The notes beneath the pieces were generated by a model. It made no database searches, was not told the origin of the DNA, and saw only the letters and a program-made list of their open reading frames with translations. Of a stretch of 62,221 nt of DNA, positions 44,197 through 51,838 are shown piece by piece. Source of the DNA: an uncultured Clostridia bacterium (lineage in GTDB: Bacteria; Bacillota; Clostridia; Lachnospirales; CAG-274). Positions within the stretch are counted from its first letter, which is position 1. Every line of letters begins with the position of its first letter. The stretch lies in the NCBI GenBank assembly GCA_947630725.1, contig CANRIS010000015.1, positions 1 through 62,221 of the forward strand. Reading direction: 5' to 3'. The translations under genes were made by a program, and so were the position numbers.

Positions 44197-45039
44197 ATGA
44201 AGCTGCTTACTCTCAACACCCACAGCCTTGTGGAAAACAATTATGTAAGGAAGCTGCGAGATTTTACGGAATCAGTCAAAAAGGAAGCTCCGGAAATTAT
44301 TGCTCTGCAGGAGGTCAATCAGACAGCCTGCGGAGCTGTTACTTCAAAAGACAGGCTTAAAAATTATGTTCCTTCAGACGAATCAGCTGTGATTCGTGAA
44401 GATAATCATGCTTATAACGTCGTAAAGAATCTTCGGGATATGGGCATGGAATATTTCTGGACATGGCTTCCCGTTAAGTTAGGGTATAATAAATATGACG
44501 AGGGTCTTGCTCTTCTGAGTTTAAGCCCTGTTCTGGAAACGGACTTTTTTACCGTAAGCGGTACAGATGATTATAAAAACTGGAAAACCAGAAAATTATT
44601 GGGTATAAGAACAGAAAATCTTCCTGATGAATGGTTCTACAGTGTTCAGTACGGCTGGTGGGAAGATAAGGAAGAGCCTTTTGAAAAACAGTGGGAAAGA
44701 ACCCTCTCACAGCTTAAAAATAAAAGAAATGTGTGGCTTATGGGAGATTTCAACAGCCCCGCACAAACAAGGGGAGAGGGCTATGATCTTATAGCACAGT
44801 CAGGCTGGTATGACAGTTTTGTTATTGCTGAAAAAAAGGACTGCGGCATAACCGTAAGCAGAGCTATTGACGGTTGGAAAGGCATAGCTGAGAGTACAGA
44901 AGGCATGAGGATAGATCAGATATGGTGCAGTAAAAAAAGGACTGTAAAATATTCTGAAGTGTTGTATAATAATGTTAATTACCCCACAGTTTCCGACCAC
45001 AGTGGTGTTATGATATATTATGACGAAAGGAGGAGGTAA
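44197..45039 (+). CDS. mapP: Maltose-6'-phosphate phosphatase-like (MapP), EEP family
   Basis: This 280-residue enzyme of the endonuclease/exonuclease/phosphatase fold has LLTLNTHS, EIIALQEVNQ (metal Glu), WLMGDFNSP, and the C-terminal YPTVSDHSGVMIYY with the Asp-His pair. In Enterococcus faecalis, MapP of this fold removes phosphate from maltose-6'-phosphate made by the MalT PTS. Directly after an EII gene and before malQ, the same role fits well. It is translated 12 bases after the permease. Confidence 0.8.
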   Translation: MKLLTLNTHSLVENNYVRKLRDFTESVKKEAPEIIALQEVNQTACGAVTSKDRLKNYVPSDESAVIREDNHAYNVVKNLRDMGMEYFWTWLPVKLGYNKYDEGLALLSLSPVLETDFFTVSGTDDYKNWKTRKLLGIRTENLPDEWFYSVQYGWWEDKEEPFEKQWERTLSQLKNKRNVWLMGDFNSPAQTRGEGYDLIAQSGWYDSFVIAEKKDCGITVSRAIDGWKGIAESTEGMRIDQIWCSKKRTVKYSEVLYNNVNYPTVSDHSGVMIYYDERRR

Positions 45040-45041
45040 GA

Positions 45042-46529
45042 ATGGAAAGAGGCGCAGGCATACTTTTGCCTATATCAAGTCTCCCTTCAGAATATGGCAT
45101 AGGCTGTTTTTCCGGAAGTGCATATAGATTTATAGACAAGCTAAGGGAGTCCGGTCAGAAATATTGGCAGATTCTTCCTTTGGGACCTACAAGCTTTGGA
45201 GATTCACCATATCAGTCCTTTTCCACATTCGCAGGAAACCCCTATTTTATAAGTCTCAAGGAGCTTGTTTCGGAAGGACTTTTAAAATATGATGAGTGTG
45301 AAAATACATATTTCGGAGATAATCCGGAAAGGGTGGACTATTACAGCCTTTATAAAAATCGTTTGGGACTTCTTCATAAGGCATATGAAAGGGCAGATAT
45401 TAAAAACCATGAGGGATTTATAAATTTTTGCCAAAATAATTTATGGCTTGAGGACTATTGTCTTTTTATGGCACTTAAGGATAAATTCGGCGGAAAAGAT
45501 CTTTATACATGGAATAGGGATATAAGGCTGAGAAAACCCGATATATTGGAGAGCTGTCGAAGAGAGCTTGACTTTGAAATAAATTTTTACAGGTTTATAC
45601 AATATAAATTTTATGAACAATGGAAAAAGCTTAAAAGCTATGCAAATAATAACGGAATAAAAATAATAGGGGATATACCTATTTACGTTGCCCTTGACAG
45701 TGCGGAAGTCTGGGCAAACCCTGAGCTTTTTCAGCTTGATAAAAACAATGTTCCTATTTCGGTGGCAGGCTGCCCTCCCGATGGTTTTTCAGCAGAGGGA
45801 CAGCTGTGGGGAAATCCTCTGTATGATTGGGAGACACATAAGAGGACAGATTATAAATGGTGGATATCTCGTCTGAAACACTGCTTTGGAATATATGATG
45901 TTGTCAGGATTGACCACTTCAGGGGATTTGATGAATATTTTTCAATACCCTACGGAAGTAAAACCGCAGCGGAAGGTCACTGGGCAGAGGGCCCCGGAAT
46001 GAGCCTTTTCAGAGCTGTGGAAAAGGCTCTCGGGAAAAAAGAGGTTGTTGCGGAAGATTTGGGTTTTATAACAGATTCTGTAAAAAGGCTTGTGGAAGAA
46101 AGCGGTTTTCCAAATATGAAGGTTCTGGAATTTGCCTTTGATTCAAGAGATACGGGAGACAGAGCTGATTATCTTCCTCATAACTACGGTGAAAACTGTA
46201 TTGCTTACACAGGTACTCATGACAATCAGACTATTGTTTCATGGACAAAAACAATTTCAGAGAAAGAAAGAGATGAGCTTTTGAATTATCTTTCCCGCTA
46301 TGAGCCTGATGGGAAAGAAATTCACAAAAGACTTATTTCTCTTGTTATGAAAAGCAAGGCAAAGGTGTGTATTATTCCCATTCAGGACTGGCTTGGTCTT
46401 GATGATTCATGCAGAATGAACACTCCGTCAACAACAGGAGTAAATTGGAGATGGCGTATGTCTGAAACAGCTTTTGATAAGGATTTATGCAGTGAAATAC
46501 GCCGCATTACAATTCAAAGCGGCAGATAA
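45042..46529 (+). CDS. malQ: 4-alpha-glucanotransferase (amylomaltase)
   Basis: MalQ transfers glucan units between maltodextrins and releases glucose. This GH77 enzyme of 495 residues begins ERGAGILLPISSLPSEYGIGCFS. The nucleophile Asp lies in VVRIDHFRGF, the acid Glu in VVAEDLGFI and the third Asp in TGTHDNQT. It begins 2 bases after the mapP-like gene, so maltose freed by that phosphatase is its likely substrate. Confidence 0.95.
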   Translation: MERGAGILLPISSLPSEYGIGCFSGSAYRFIDKLRESGQKYWQILPLGPTSFGDSPYQSFSTFAGNPYFISLKELVSEGLLKYDECENTYFGDNPERVDYYSLYKNRLGLLHKAYERADIKNHEGFINFCQNNLWLEDYCLFMALKDKFGGKDLYTWNRDIRLRKPDILESCRRELDFEINFYRFIQYKFYEQWKKLKSYANNNGIKIIGDIPIYVALDSAEVWANPELFQLDKNNVPISVAGCPPDGFSAEGQLWGNPLYDWETHKRTDYKWWISRLKHCFGIYDVVRIDHFRGFDEYFSIPYGSKTAAEGHWAEGPGMSLFRAVEKALGKKEVVAEDLGFITDSVKRLVEESGFPNMKVLEFAFDSRDTGDRADYLPHNYGENCIAYTGTHDNQTIVSWTKTISEKERDELLNYLSRYEPDGKEIHKRLISLVMKSKAKVCIIPIQDWLGLDDSCRMNTPSTTGVNWRWRMSETAFDKDLCSEIRRITIQSGR

Positions 46530-46557
46530 ATTAAATTAAGAAAGGAAGTTCAAAAAA

Positions 46558-46815
46558 ATGAAAACATTTACTTACACAATCACAGACCCCGTAGGAATCC
46601 ATGCAAGACCGGCAGGACTTCTGGCAAAGGCAGCAAAGACAAGCGGCAGCAAGGTGACTATTTCCGCAAACGGCAAGAGCGCAGACGCTTCAAAGCTTAT
46701 TATGCTTATGGGACTTGGCATAAAGTGCGGTACAGAAGTAACCGTAAGCGTTGAAGGCGGCGATGAAGCAAAGGCAGCAGCCGATATGGAGCAGTTTTTC
46801 AAAGACAATCTTTAA
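46558..46815 (+). CDS. ptsH: HPr phosphocarrier protein
   Basis: This is an 85-residue HPr with phosphorylated His15 in GIHARPAG. In Bacillus HPr, positions 44-46 are Leu-Lys-Ser and Ser46 is the HPr-kinase target. Here they are Ala44-Ser45-Lys46 (DASKLIMLMGLG), so the regulatory serine is displaced by one or lost. It carries phosphate from Enzyme I to the EIIA domain. It is in the same transcript as the permease, unusual for a general PTS protein. Confidence 0.95.
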   Translation: MKTFTYTITDPVGIHARPAGLLAKAAKTSGSKVTISANGKSADASKLIMLMGLGIKCGTEVTVSVEGGDEAKAAADMEQFFKDNL

Positions 46816-46832
46816 TCAGGGGAGGAATTTTT

Positions 46833-48455
46833 ATGGCGGAATATAGGGGAAAAGCCATAGTAAAGGGTGTAGCCATAGGCAAACTTTTCTTCTATTCAAA
46901 AGAAAAGGGACAGGTAAGAAGAACCTCTGTAACGGATATCAATGCTGAAAAAGCAAGGTATGAGTCGGCAAAGACCGAGGCTCTGAGGCAGCTTGGCGAA
47001 ATATATGAAAAGGCTCTCAAGGAAGTGGGAGAGGAAAACGCCGCCATATTCGAGGTGCATCAGATGTTCCTCGAGGGTGATGAATTTAACGAATCTGTAA
47101 TAAGCATAATAGAAACTGAAAAGGTAAATGCGGAGTATGCCGTTGCAAGAACAGGGGATAACCTTGCGGATATGTTTGCGGCTATGGATGATGATTATTT
47201 CAAGGCAAGATCCGCCGATATGAAAGATATATCCGAAAGGGTACTCAATGTACTTATGGGCGGAGTAAATGACAACACACCAAAGGAGCCTGTTATACTC
47301 ATAGCCGAGGACTTAGCCCCCAGCGAAACCGTACAGATGGACAAAAACAACCTTCTTTCATTTGTGACAAGGCTTGGTTCATCAAATTCCCATACAGCAA
47401 TTCTGGCAAGAAATATGGATATTCCCGCCCTTATAGGAATCGACATAGACAAGGCTTGGAGTGGAAAAGAGGCAATAGTGGACGGAAACAAGGGCTTACT
47501 CATAATCGACCCTGACTCCGACACATTGTCCGAATACGAAGCAAAGCTTAAAAAGCAGAAAGAAGAAAAGGAGCTTTTAAAGACTCTTAAAGGAAAAGAG
47601 GACGTTACCCTTGACGGTAAGCACATAAAGCTATACGCCAACATAGGCGGCGTTGGGGACGTTGCGGACGTTCTTAAAAACGATGCAAAGGGAATAGGAC
47701 TTTTCAGGAGTGAATTTCTTTATCTTGAATCAGATGACTTCCCAACGGAGGAACAGCAGTTTGAAGCCTACAGGAAGGTTGCCCAGATGATGGCGGGCAA
47801 AAAGGTTATTATAAGAACCCTCGACATAGGCGCAGACAAGCAGGTAGACTACTTTAAACTTGATAAGGAGGACAATCCCGCTTTAGGCTACAGAGCAATA
47901 AGAATCTGCCTTCAGCAGCCTGAGATATTCAAAACCCAGTTAAGAGCCTTATTAAGAGCCAGTGCTTTCGGAAATATAGCTATAATGTACCCTATGATAA
48001 TTTCTGAGGACGAAGTGCTTAAGATAAAGGAAATCTCTTCCTCCGTAAAAGAAGAATTAAAAGCCGAGGGAATACCCTTTGACGAAAATATAGAAGAGGG
48101 AATTATGATTGAAACCCCGGCGGCGGCAGTCATAAGCGACAAGCTTGCAAGGCTTGTAGACTTCTTCTCAATAGGAACAAACGACCTTACACAGTACACA
48201 CTTGCGGTAGACAGGCAGAACGCCAAGCTTGAAGCCATAGCCGACACTCACCACGAGGCGGTTCTCCGTCTGATAGAGCTTGTATGCAAAAACGCCCACG
48301 AGGCAGGAATATGGGCAGGCATCTGCGGCGAGCTTGGCTCAGACTTAGAGCTAACCGAGCGCTTTATGAAAATGGGTGTAGACGAGCTTTCCGTTTCTTC
48401 GGCCCGTGTTCTTCCCGTAAGACAAAAAATAAGGCAGTCAAAAGCCTTTTCATAA
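46833..48455 (+). CDS. ptsI: PTS Enzyme I
   Basis: Enzyme I autophosphorylates from phosphoenolpyruvate and passes the phosphate to HPr. The 540 residues include the HPr-binding helices, active His187 in GSSNSHTAILAR, and a C-terminal PEP barrel with FRSEFLYLE, GYRAIRICLQQPE and FSIGTNDLTQYT. It is 17 bases after ptsH. With HPr and the EIIACB the element can perform the whole phosphorelay. Slightly shorter than the usual 570 residues but with all motifs. Confidence 0.96.
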   Translation: MAEYRGKAIVKGVAIGKLFFYSKEKGQVRRTSVTDINAEKARYESAKTEALRQLGEIYEKALKEVGEENAAIFEVHQMFLEGDEFNESVISIIETEKVNAEYAVARTGDNLADMFAAMDDDYFKARSADMKDISERVLNVLMGGVNDNTPKEPVILIAEDLAPSETVQMDKNNLLSFVTRLGSSNSHTAILARNMDIPALIGIDIDKAWSGKEAIVDGNKGLLIIDPDSDTLSEYEAKLKKQKEEKELLKTLKGKEDVTLDGKHIKLYANIGGVGDVADVLKNDAKGIGLFRSEFLYLESDDFPTEEQQFEAYRKVAQMMAGKKVIIRTLDIGADKQVDYFKLDKEDNPALGYRAIRICLQQPEIFKTQLRALLRASAFGNIAIMYPMIISEDEVLKIKEISSSVKEELKAEGIPFDENIEEGIMIETPAAAVISDKLARLVDFFSIGTNDLTQYTLAVDRQNAKLEAIADTHHEAVLRLIELVCKNAHEAGIWAGICGELGSDLELTERFMKMGVDELSVSSARVLPVRQKIRQSKAFS

Positions 48456-48465
48456 AAATCCTTAA

Positions 48466-48499
48466 AACAGCCCCGAAAATCTGATTTTTCAGGGCTGTT
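48466..48499. terminator. Terminator of the PTS operon
   Basis: AACAGCCC pairs with GGGCTGTT, with an inner GAAAA/TTTTC-type stem, followed by TTTTAC. It lies between the convergent ptsI and DUF6809 genes and should work in both directions. Confidence 0.85.
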
Positions 48500-48524
48500 T
48501 TTACTATTGCTGATAAAAAGTTAT

Positions 48525-48797
48525 TTATCCCGGGACTGCTGCCATTAGCTGTATGCCAAGCTTATAACCTATGGAAAATTTTTCTAAGACCGAAAGCTCT
48601 GTCAGATTTGTCCGGACAAGTATGAGCTTGTCTAAAATGTCCTTGCCATTATTATCAAGTATGTGCGTAAGCTTATCTGTAAACTCAGAACATTGCTTTG
48701 AAAGAGTGTAATAGTCGCTGTCTGAAATTACAGCCATTTCACATGGTCTTATTTTTCCATAGTATAAATCCTTGATTATATCTTTTATAGTGCTCAC
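48525..48797 (-). CDS. DUF6809-like small protein
   Basis: This 90-residue helical protein (IKDIIKDLYYGKIRPCEMAV, then LEKFSIGYKLGIQLMAAVPG) matches what I recall as DUF6809, a family of small proteins on Clostridia elements and phages. Function unknown. It is 3 bases after the glutamine amidotransferase and ends a four-gene run. Confidence 0.6.
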   Translation of the reverse strand: MSTIKDIIKDLYYGKIRPCEMAVISDSDYYTLSKQCSEFTDKLTHILDNNGKDILDKLILVRTNLTELSVLEKFSIGYKLGIQLMAAVPG

Positions 48798-48800
48798 CCC

Positions 48801-49766
48801 TTATATCTCACAGTCATCAAAGCAATACTCATAAGCATATTCCGTCAACTCATTATAGAGCATTTCTTCTATCTCAGAGTAGCTGTAGCCGTCTTCCAGA
48901 AGCTCTGTTATTATGTCTTCTTCAATCCCTATGGATTTTGCATAGCTCATAAGGTTTTCTAAATATTCTTCTTCAAGGCTACAGAAGGAGTCTGAATTAT
49001 ATTTTTTGCCGTAACCGTAATTACTGTAAGGCAAGTAAGGACTTACATAAATACTTCTGAATCTGAAAAAATCCTTTTCTGTATTTCCGTCAGGGGTTAT
49101 TTTTATAATGTCTCCATCATCAATCCTCACCCATGAAAAGCTTTTAAGGAGCTTCATATTCAGTTTTTTTACTGCTGAGAATAGTATGTCCTTTGTTGAA
49201 GCGTACATATAGAATCCATTGAACTGTACCAAAGCCATTGGATTATCGCCCTTTATTATATAAAGCTCATTGTCCTTACTGAGAATAGTAAAACAGAAAG
49301 AACCCTCTACCTTTTCCGCCATATATTTTATGGAGTCAAAGGAGAGGGTTTTCTTTTTCTCTATAAGCTGGACTGCTATGTATGAGTCAGTCTCTATATA
49401 TGTCTGAGGAATATTTTCAGACTTTCTCAGCTTCTTGTCATTGTAAAGGATTCCGTTATGGGCTAAGGCAAAGCCAAGCTTTTCGGACTTGAAGGGATGA
49501 TTGTTGTAGTTGTAGGCTTCATTTCCCTGTGTAGTCATTCTGGTATGTCCCATAATTATTGAAGGGTTGCCTGTGAGTTTAAATCTCATTTTATGGGCAG
49601 GGAGAGGCTTTTTCTGTATCTTCATGCTTCCGTTTTCTATATAGGCAATGCCTGTAGCGTCTGTTCCTCTTGCTTCACATTCTTTAGACAATACCTTAAG
49701 TATTCTGTTTTTTGCTCTGAGTGATATGCAGTTGTCATAATCAATTATTCCGAATAAACAGCACAT
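48801..49766 (-). CDS. Class II glutamine amidotransferase
   Basis: This 321-residue Ntn hydrolase begins MCCLFGIIDYD, so Cys2 becomes the N-terminal nucleophile after loss of Met. GHTRMTTQGNEAYNYNNHPF and FALAHNGILYN give the glutamine pocket and oxyanion hole, and YIETDSYIAVQ the conserved Asp. It releases ammonia from glutamine. The C-terminal 110 residues are acidic and have no synthase domain, so the ammonia must be used by another protein, probably the adjacent amidoligase. Confidence 0.85.
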   Translation of the reverse strand: MCCLFGIIDYDNCISLRAKNRILKVLSKECEARGTDATGIAYIENGSMKIQKKPLPAHKMRFKLTGNPSIIMGHTRMTTQGNEAYNYNNHPFKSEKLGFALAHNGILYNDKKLRKSENIPQTYIETDSYIAVQLIEKKKTLSFDSIKYMAEKVEGSFCFTILSKDNELYIIKGDNPMALVQFNGFYMYASTKDILFSAVKKLNMKLLKSFSWVRIDDGDIIKITPDGNTEKDFFRFRSIYVSPYLPYSNYGYGKKYNSDSFCSLEEEYLENLMSYAKSIGIEEDIITELLEDGYSYSEIEEMLYNELTEYAYEYCFDDCEI

Positions 49767-49770
49767 AATA

Positions 49771-50868
49771 TTAATCCTCCTTTGTGTATATATGTCTTTC
49801 CTTCAGATATGTAATAAGCTCCTTATTCTTTTCATTGTCAAGCCTGTTTAAGAAGCTTGTCCAATCAAGCTCCGACATTTCTTCATCAGAAAGTAAAACA
49901 GCCACATTGCAGATTTCATTTACAAGCTGCAGTGTGGCTATAAACGTGTTGTATTTAAGGGTTCCTCTGAAAAGACGAAATTCTATGGTTTCTCTGTTTG
50001 TAAGGTTAATACATCTGTATCTTCCGAAATAGTTTTTCTTGATGTGATCCTTTATGATACAGGGCTTTTGCTGTATATCGTATCTGGCAGCCCATCTTGA
50101 CATCTGGGCTTCGGTTCTTCTTGAAAAGCCGAGCATTTTATCCCAGTTATGCTCTACAAAATAGAGTATCCTTGCAATGGCGGATTCCTGCTTTTCACGA
50201 TCCTCTCCAAGGGAGTTTCTGTTTACATGACAGTGCAGACCGCAAGTGCCCGCCTGATGGCTTTTGTAGCCCATGGAAACAAGCTCACTAAGTATTGTCC
50301 TCCACGACATCTGATTCAAATGATAATCAAGCGTCATTGGATGACTTACAATTTCAAAGCCGTCGTCAAGGCTGCCGTCTGTTTTGATATAGATGTTGTC
50401 CTCAAAATCATAGTTGGCTATGTCAAGTACTTCTTCGGCGTTTTCTTCACTCTGACCGCCCCTATCAACTTCAAGTTCAACCCCTATAAATCTTTCGCCC
50501 TGACCTTTGAAAACGGGATCAGGCTTGTAACTGTAGTCGTGAATAATATCTTCATTTTGTTCGCTGCGATTTCTGTAATAGCAGTCCTCGCAGTAGGGAA
50601 TATCGTCCAAATAATAGACATATTCATTTCTTATAATAGCTCCGCAGTCTTCACAGATATTATAATAATTATCGCAGCAGTCCCTGCATATAATTTGATT
50701 CCTGTCGGAATAGCTGTCTTCTCTGACACCAATCTCTCCACAGTGGTCGCATACGAAAAACAGCTCATCATAACAGTCCTCGCAGTAATGCTCTCCGTTG
50801 AACACATATGCTGAATTTTCACTAAGCTCACAGCCGCAGACTGTACATACTAATTTTTCTTCCTTCAT
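49771..50868 (-). CDS. Amidoligase with N-terminal zinc-ribbon repeats
   Basis: This 365-residue protein has about 105 N-terminal residues carrying a series of CxxC pairs (CTVCGCE, CEDCYDE, CDHCGEIG, CRDCCDN, CEDCGAI, CEDCYYR), a LIM/zinc-ribbon-like array. Next is a glutamine-synthetase-like amidoligase domain: FIGVELEVDRGG, IKTDGSLDDGFEIVSHPMTL, GLHCHVNRNSL and TIEFRLFRGTLKYNTF. Amidoligases make amide bonds with ATP. Known operons pair them with class II amidotransferases, as here. The target, perhaps a protein or peptide held by the zinc ribbons, is unknown. Confidence 0.8.
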   Translation of the reverse strand: MKEEKLVCTVCGCELSENSAYVFNGEHYCEDCYDELFFVCDHCGEIGVREDSYSDRNQIICRDCCDNYYNICEDCGAIIRNEYVYYLDDIPYCEDCYYRNRSEQNEDIIHDYSYKPDPVFKGQGERFIGVELEVDRGGQSEENAEEVLDIANYDFEDNIYIKTDGSLDDGFEIVSHPMTLDYHLNQMSWRTILSELVSMGYKSHQAGTCGLHCHVNRNSLGEDREKQESAIARILYFVEHNWDKMLGFSRRTEAQMSRWAARYDIQQKPCIIKDHIKKNYFGRYRCINLTNRETIEFRLFRGTLKYNTFIATLQLVNEICNVAVLLSDEEMSELDWTSFLNRLDNEKNKELITYLKERHIYTKED

Positions 50869-51480
50869 TTAAAATTCCTCCTTGTAATTTTTTATAAGCT
50901 TATAAAAGGTAGTCTTTTTAAGACCTGTTTTTCTCATAAAATCCCTTGATGTTATATCCCCGTTTTCCCAGAGAATGTAAAAGCTGCTCCAGTTTTTAGG
51001 ATACTCCGTAGGGAATCTCCCCAAATGCTTTCCTCTGACCTTGGCTGCATCTATACCCTCTCTTTGACGCTTTCTTATAGTAAGCCTCTCCTGTTCTGCT
51101 ATGGAGCTTAAAACCTCAATAAGAATATTGTTTATCATATCAAATATCCAGCTTTGCTCCTTTGGAAGCTCTATAAGCGTAGTGGGTAAATCAAGTACCT
51201 TAAGTCTTATTCCATTTGCCTTGAAATACTCAAGCTCCTTTTTGATGTCCTCCTTTTTCCTCGACAGTCTGTCAAGGCTTTTGATAACAAGAGTATCTCC
51301 CTTCCTGAGAATAGTTGTTTTAAGAGCCTGATAGCCTGCTCTGTCGAGATTTTTTCCGCTTGCCTTGTCTGTGATTATCTCTCTGGGACTTGCGCCTAAG
51401 TTTTCAAACTCGGCAAGCTGCCTGTCAAGGTTCTGCTCCGTAGAGGAAACCCTTGCATAATAATAGGTTCTGCTTTCCAA
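50869..51480 (-). CDS. Serine recombinase (resolvase/invertase)
   Basis: In this 203-residue enzyme the catalytic Ser is in YYYARVSSTEQNLDRQL, followed by the conserved GDTLVIKSLDRLSRKKEDI and the long E helix (AEQERLTIRKRQREGIDAAKVRGKHLGR). A HTH end contains GDITSRDFMRKTGLKKTTFYKLIKNY. Its stop is one base before the amidoligase start, so this is one transcript. Repeats at 51493-51600 upstream may be its recombination site. Confidence 0.93.
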   Translation of the reverse strand: MESRTYYYARVSSTEQNLDRQLAEFENLGASPREIITDKASGKNLDRAGYQALKTTILRKGDTLVIKSLDRLSRKKEDIKKELEYFKANGIRLKVLDLPTTLIELPKEQSWIFDMINNILIEVLSSIAEQERLTIRKRQREGIDAAKVRGKHLGRFPTEYPKNWSSFYILWENGDITSRDFMRKTGLKKTTFYKLIKNYKEEF

Positions 51481-51492
51481 TAAAATCCCTCC

Positions 51493-51600
51493 TTCCGTAA
51501 AGGTCTGAGCATTTTTCGGACATATCCGTTTAATAAATCTGGTACTTTACGGACACTTTTTAAGGCTGGTTTTCATTGCCCGTAAAGGTTTACCTTTCCG
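51493..51600. repeat. Repeats upstream of the serine recombinase, candidate res site
   Basis: CCGTAAAG occurs at 51495-51502 and 51580-51588 and inverted (CTTTACGG) at 51545-51552. ACCTTTCCG follows near 51592. A palindrome CGGACATATCCG lies at 51517-51528. The spacing of about 50 and 35 bases resembles subsites of a resolvase site, or operators for its gene. Confidence 0.45.
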
Positions 51601-51627
51601 AACACCTCCTTTTTCACACGACAAAAA

Positions 51628-51647
51628 GCCCGGCTTGCGAGCCGGGC
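51628..51647 (-). terminator. Attenuator in the recombinase leader
   Basis: GCCCGGCT-TGC-GAGCCGGGC has TTTTT after it on the minus strand, about 150 bases before the recombinase start. It would stop transcripts coming from the divergent promoter region unless overridden. Confidence 0.7.
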
Positions 51648-51682
51648 ATAACTATTATGTTCCTATGTTCCTAATAGACATT

Positions 51683-51699
51683 ATCAGGTATATCCTGAT
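51683..51699. promoter_or_regulatory. Palindrome in the divergent promoter region
   Basis: ATCAGG-5-CCTGAT stands between the recombinase operon and the primase-helicase gene, with TATAAT at 51711-51716 nearby. A probable repressor site. The rest of the gap 51481-51838 is AT-rich leader. Confidence 0.5.
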
Positions 51700-51838
51700 A
51701 TATGTACTTATATAATATGCAAGTGATAATTTTAATATTTACCGATGTAAATATATATCTATATCTATTTAATCATATAAATATTTTTTTAGATTCTTAT
51801 ATAACATAAAAATAAATGAAAGGAGGTGTAGGAAGTTA

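Noticed and set aside
40193..48499. PTS operon as an old chromosomal resident with a chance tRNA scar to its left
   Set aside because: Rejected as first choice because the left repeat keeps tRNA and terminator almost exactly and arm repeats match at equal distance, but it stays the main alternative.
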